Below are positions 61,765 through 64,000 of a stretch of DNA of 64,000 nt, in pieces. Source of the DNA: YA12-FULL-51-18 sp041665305 (GTDB taxonomy: Bacteria > Elusimicrobiota > Elusimicrobia > Elusimicrobiales > UBA9959); assembly GCA_041665305.1 (NCBI GenBank), contig JBAYJD010000007.1, positions 10,956-74,955 on the forward strand. The letters are read 5' to 3'. The translations under genes and the position numbers were made by a program. Every line of letters starts with the position of its first letter. Position 1 is the first letter of the stretch. The notes beneath the pieces were generated by a model. That model ran no database searches and was not told the DNA's origin. It saw only the letters and a list, made by a program, of their open reading frames with translations.

Positions 61765-61794
61765 AAAAATTTTTACCATACCCCGTCCTTCGGG
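61765..61794. repeat. A5T5 dispersed element, copy 3 (short form)
   Basis: One AAAAATTTTT unit with the ACCATACCCCGTCC tail; the second A5T5 unit is missing. CCCCGTCC and GGGCCGGGG form a hairpin. On the minus strand the hairpin encodes the last codons of the middle protease and its stop, and the T-run follows, so it could act as a partial terminator inside the operon. Confidence 0.75.
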
Positions 61795-62792
61795 CCGGGG
61801 CCGTGCTTGTCCGCCGGTTCCGGGATGAAGGGTTCAAGGGCGTCGACATTGGAGACATCTTCTCCGCGGCCGCCGCCGGGGGCGTAAACGGCCATGGTAT
61901 AGCAGCCGGCCGGGGTCAGTTGAAGGTCCTTGTCGCCGCGGACCATGATCCCCTCTATCAGACCGGTCTTCTTATTGAAAACGGGAGAACCGGAGTTGCC
62001 TTCGAACGCATCGAGATCGGCGACAAAATAGTCCGGAGAAGAAACATCCCTGACCGCGGCCACGGCGGCTATTTTAAGGGGCAGGCCTAAGGGGTGTCCG
62101 ATGAGCGCCAGGCTGTCTCCGTTCTTAAGGCCCCGCGTCCTGTTTATCGCCAGCGGCTTGTGGCCCGTAACTTTCCTGTCCAGCCTGATAAGCGCGTAAT
62201 CCGGGCCCCGGTAAACGGCATTTTGGGGTTCATCCGAATTATCGGAATAGAACATGGGCGAGGAGCCCCGGCCCTGGTGAACGGGGTCCTGGGGTTCGTC
62301 CGAATCCGTTATGGAATGCGAGACGATTATTTTTTTACAGGAGTAGACTTCTTTCCTGGCTATACTTGCCGGGGCGCCGCCGCCGGGTTTCTTAAGCGCG
62401 AAACCGAAGACGACCTTTGTGTTATCGCAGACGGTTTGTTCGGTTATGCAGTGGCCGGCGGTCATGATCAGGTCTTCGCCCACCAGCGCGCCCGAACACA
62501 AACCAGAGCCCCGCCTCTGTTCCCGGAATCTTTCCCCGGGGCAGAGGTCGAATTTGCCCGTGAGTTTCTCGGTTTTGAGCGAGAAGGCCTCCGAGGCCGG
62601 CTCATATGCGATGTTTTCCGAGGACCACAGGGATACCACCGAATCCGCCAGGCGCGCCGCCATAGGGGAAGCCTCAAAAAGTTCCATGCGGTCGTCGGTC
62701 CCGTAAATGCTTTTTCCCCCCGCGAAAGCCGGAGATAGAAATATTGCGGGTATCACAGCCGGCAGCAGCAGTCTACGCAGCGATTTACTCAT
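61773..62792 (-). CDS. secreted S1-family serine protease with duplicated insert, tandem copy 2
   Basis: 339 residues. Signal peptide MSKSLRRLLLPAVIPAIFLS, then GGKSIYGTDDRMELFEASPM. Triad: His in IMTAGHCITEQTVC, Asp in GPDYALIRLD, Ser in EGNSGSPVF. Compared with its neighbours it carries ~35 extra residues between His and Asp, made of a repeated unit (SDEPQDPVHQGRG and SDEPQNAVYRGPD). The C-terminus PGPKDGVW is encoded by the A5T5 repeat at 61765. Fifteen bases separate it from the copy upstream. Confidence 0.93.
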   Translation of the reverse strand: MSKSLRRLLLPAVIPAIFLSPAFAGGKSIYGTDDRMELFEASPMAARLADSVVSLWSSENIAYEPASEAFSLKTEKLTGKFDLCPGERFREQRRGSGLCSGALVGEDLIMTAGHCITEQTVCDNTKVVFGFALKKPGGGAPASIARKEVYSCKKIIVSHSITDSDEPQDPVHQGRGSSPMFYSDNSDEPQNAVYRGPDYALIRLDRKVTGHKPLAINRTRGLKNGDSLALIGHPLGLPLKIAAVAAVRDVSSPDYFVADLDAFEGNSGSPVFNKKTGLIEGIMVRGDKDLQLTPAGCYTMAVYAPGGGRGEDVSNVDALEPFIPEPADKHGPGPKDGVW

Positions 62793-62807
62793 AAGGTTCC
62801 AGGCCCG

Positions 62808-63698
62808 TTAAGGTTTCTCCTCCGCGGCGGGGTCCGGGATCAATGATTTAAGGACGGAGATATTCGTCACCACCTCGCCGCGGCCGCCGTTCTGCGGGAA
62901 GACGGCCTGCGTATTGCAGCCGGCAGGGGTCGTCACGAGGTCGTTTTCGCCTCCGAACATCACGCCTTCTATCAGCCTTGTCTCGGTGTTGAAGACGGGC
63001 GCTCCGGAATTGCCGCCGGATGAATCCAGGTCCGCTAGGAAATTTCCGTAGGCGGGGTAAACCTTCCGCACTGTGCCGCCTGCGGCTATTTTAAGCGGCA
63101 GGTCGAAGGGGTGGCCTATGGTCGTCACTTTGTCGCCTTCCGTCAGGACCCGGGTCCTGTTGATCGCCAGAGGTGCGTGGCCGGCCACCTTCCGGTCAAG
63201 CCGGATGAGCGCGTAATCAGGGACCTCGTTGGAGATCACTGTTTTGCAGGAGTAGACTTCATCTTTTTTCATCACCGTTCTGGCCTCGGCGTCGGGTTCC
63301 TTGATAGCGTAACCGAAGACGATTCTGGTGGTATCGCACCTTGCCTGGTCGGGAACGCAGTGCGCTGCGGTCAGGATCAGATCGGGGCCCACCAGGGACC
63401 CGGAACAGAAGGAGCCTATCGGTTGCTCGCGGAATTTTTCCCCGGGACAGATATTCGAATAGTCCCCGAACCTGACATTTTGAAGAGAGACGGTCCCGGA
63501 CTCCTTATTGTAGTCCAGATAGTCCGAGCCCCACAGCGATACCACCGAATCCGCAAGCGCGCGCATTTCCGGGGAAGCTTCAAAAAGTTCCATGCGGTCG
63601 TCGGTCCCGTAGATGCTTCTCCCCTGCGCAAAAGCCGCGGCGGCCTGGACGCAAGACATTATCGTCATGGTGATCAGTATGCTCGGTATTTTATTCAT
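62808..63698 (-). CDS. secreted S1-family serine protease, tandem copy 1
   Basis: 296 residues, first gene of the protease operon. Signal peptide MNKIPSILITMTIMSCVQAA, mature start near QGRSIYGTDDRMELFEASPE. Triad: His in ILTAAHCVPDQARC, Asp in VPDYALIRLD, Ser in GGNSGAPVF. Shared features with copies 2 and 3 include CPGEKFREQ, a CSGSLVG strand, AGCNTQAVFPQNGGRGEVVT near the C-terminus and matching Cys positions. Preceded by the promoter at 63715-63743. Confidence 0.94.
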   Translation of the reverse strand: MNKIPSILITMTIMSCVQAAAAFAQGRSIYGTDDRMELFEASPEMRALADSVVSLWGSDYLDYNKESGTVSLQNVRFGDYSNICPGEKFREQPIGSFCSGSLVGPDLILTAAHCVPDQARCDTTRIVFGYAIKEPDAEARTVMKKDEVYSCKTVISNEVPDYALIRLDRKVAGHAPLAINRTRVLTEGDKVTTIGHPFDLPLKIAAGGTVRKVYPAYGNFLADLDSSGGNSGAPVFNTETRLIEGVMFGGENDLVTTPAGCNTQAVFPQNGGRGEVVTNISVLKSLIPDPAAEEKP

Positions 63699-63714
63699 AA
63701 ATCTTTCCGATTAA

Positions 63715-63743
63715 GTTATACCTTCGGATCTTGTATAAAGCAA
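63715..63743 (-). promoter_or_regulatory. promoter of the tandem protease operon
   Basis: On the minus strand TTGCTT (63738-63743), 17-base spacer, TATAAC (63715-63720). Start would be near 63708, about ten bases before ATG 63698, a very short leader like that of the paralogue at 43944. Confidence 0.65.
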
Positions 63744-63803
63744 TGGCCTATAGGCCTAAGACCGCATAGGCCAATGGGTTCGCGGTCGTCGCATAAAAAT
63801 TGC

Positions 63804-63866
63804 GGAAACGGCAGGCCTGCGGGTTCGCGGGCCTGCCGTGGGGCATGGGTCCGCCGGGCACGCTAT
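63804..63866. repeat. GGAAACGGCAGGCC...GCCGGGCACGCTAT element, copy 2
   Basis: Shares an 18-base and a 14-base block, in the same order, with 30630-30689. Within it CGGCAGGCC (63809-63817) and GGCCTGCCG (63830-63838) form a hairpin. Part of the gene-free right edge 63699-64000, which otherwise holds only a promoter and palindromes. Confidence 0.8.
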
Positions 63867-63899
63867 GTCGGACAGGCTCCTAGGAGCCTGTCCGACATA
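63864..63899. repeat. 36-bp perfect palindrome
   Basis: Arms TATGTCGGACAGGCTCCT and its exact complement with no loop. The segment TGTCGGACAGGCT also occurs in the terminator region near 10104-10116. It is followed by GGTTTTT, so a terminator or a transposable element end is possible. Confidence 0.85.
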
Positions 63900-63941
63900 A
63901 GGTTTTTAAGGCGAAATTGACGGTTTTGAGGCCGAACCGAA

Positions 63942-63989
63942 GTTGCGCGAAACGCGCAGGCTCCAATGAACCTGTAAGTTTCGCGCAAC
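63942..63989. repeat. stem-loop with 12-bp arms at the right edge
   Basis: GTTGCGCGAAAC (63942-63953) and GTTTCGCGCAAC (63978-63989) enclose 24 bases that contain CAGG and CCTG. A structured repeat continuing the palindrome cluster; its relation to sequence beyond 64000 cannot be seen. Confidence 0.8.
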
Positions 63990-64000
63990 AAAGGTGCAGG

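Overview
The window is GC-rich, densely coding bacterial chromosome. Its genes are bacterial housekeeping types: GroESL, FtsK, PNPase and S15, PgsA/PgpA, PPDK, Gmk, PriA, CinA, five aminoacyl-tRNA/lipoate-type enzymes and one tRNA. A LolA-like lipoprotein carrier, two beta-barrel-like proteins and many signal peptides indicate a Gram-negative (two-membrane) cell. The mix of PknB-type kinases, a family of secreted S1 proteases with a conserved GTDDR-like N-terminus, a pseudohelicase-like PriA and PPDK would fit an Elusimicrobiota-like, free-living anaerobe. That placement is inference; no rRNA or other decisive marker is present.

Left part (1-21,400, mostly minus strand). groES-groEL runs off the left edge, with a promoter covered by two CIRCE operators; groES carries an apparent 2-base deletion. 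Next is a tightly overlapping signalling operon (9,217 to 1,606): receiver-GGDEF protein, Ser/Thr kinase, CHASE2 Ser/Thr kinase, PP2C phosphatase and FHA protein. A plus-strand HTH-receiver regulator, a candidate small RNA and a GT117/DUF2723 membrane protein follow. A long minus-strand series then runs rpsO-pnp-accB-DUF2582-ftsK-lolA-pgsA-pgpA-barrel protein.

Middle (21,400-43,800). It holds an ABC-F ATPase; an envelope trio (beta-barrel-like protein plus two secreted proteins with NTF2-like tails); a glutamine synthetase family enzyme; and DUF155, thioredoxin-like and CinA genes. After these come small regulators, an exported ComEC-type metallo-beta-lactamase, and the plus-strand series ppdK-gmk-rpoZ-like-udg-priA. 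The priA product keeps its zinc ribbon but has lost the helicase ATPase motifs.

Right part (43,800-64,000). A lower-GC island carries an S1 protease and a REP-associated tyrosine transposase flanked by REP-like repeats. Then come tyrS-fecR-like-thpR-mltG, tRNA-Ala(CGC) and asnS on the plus strand. On the minus strand are two envelope proteins, a B12/radical SAM protein, and an operon of metal-binding protein, Crp/Fnr regulator, hisS, aspS, lipA and a membrane protein. Three tandem paralogous secreted S1 proteases follow under one promoter. The right edge is a gene-free cluster of palindromes.

Dispersed hairpin repeats recur through the window: an A5T5 element at three sites, an AAAACGCCG hairpin at two sites, and a GGAAACGGCAGGCC element at two sites. 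They suggest a repeat-rich genome with REP-like elements doubling as terminators.
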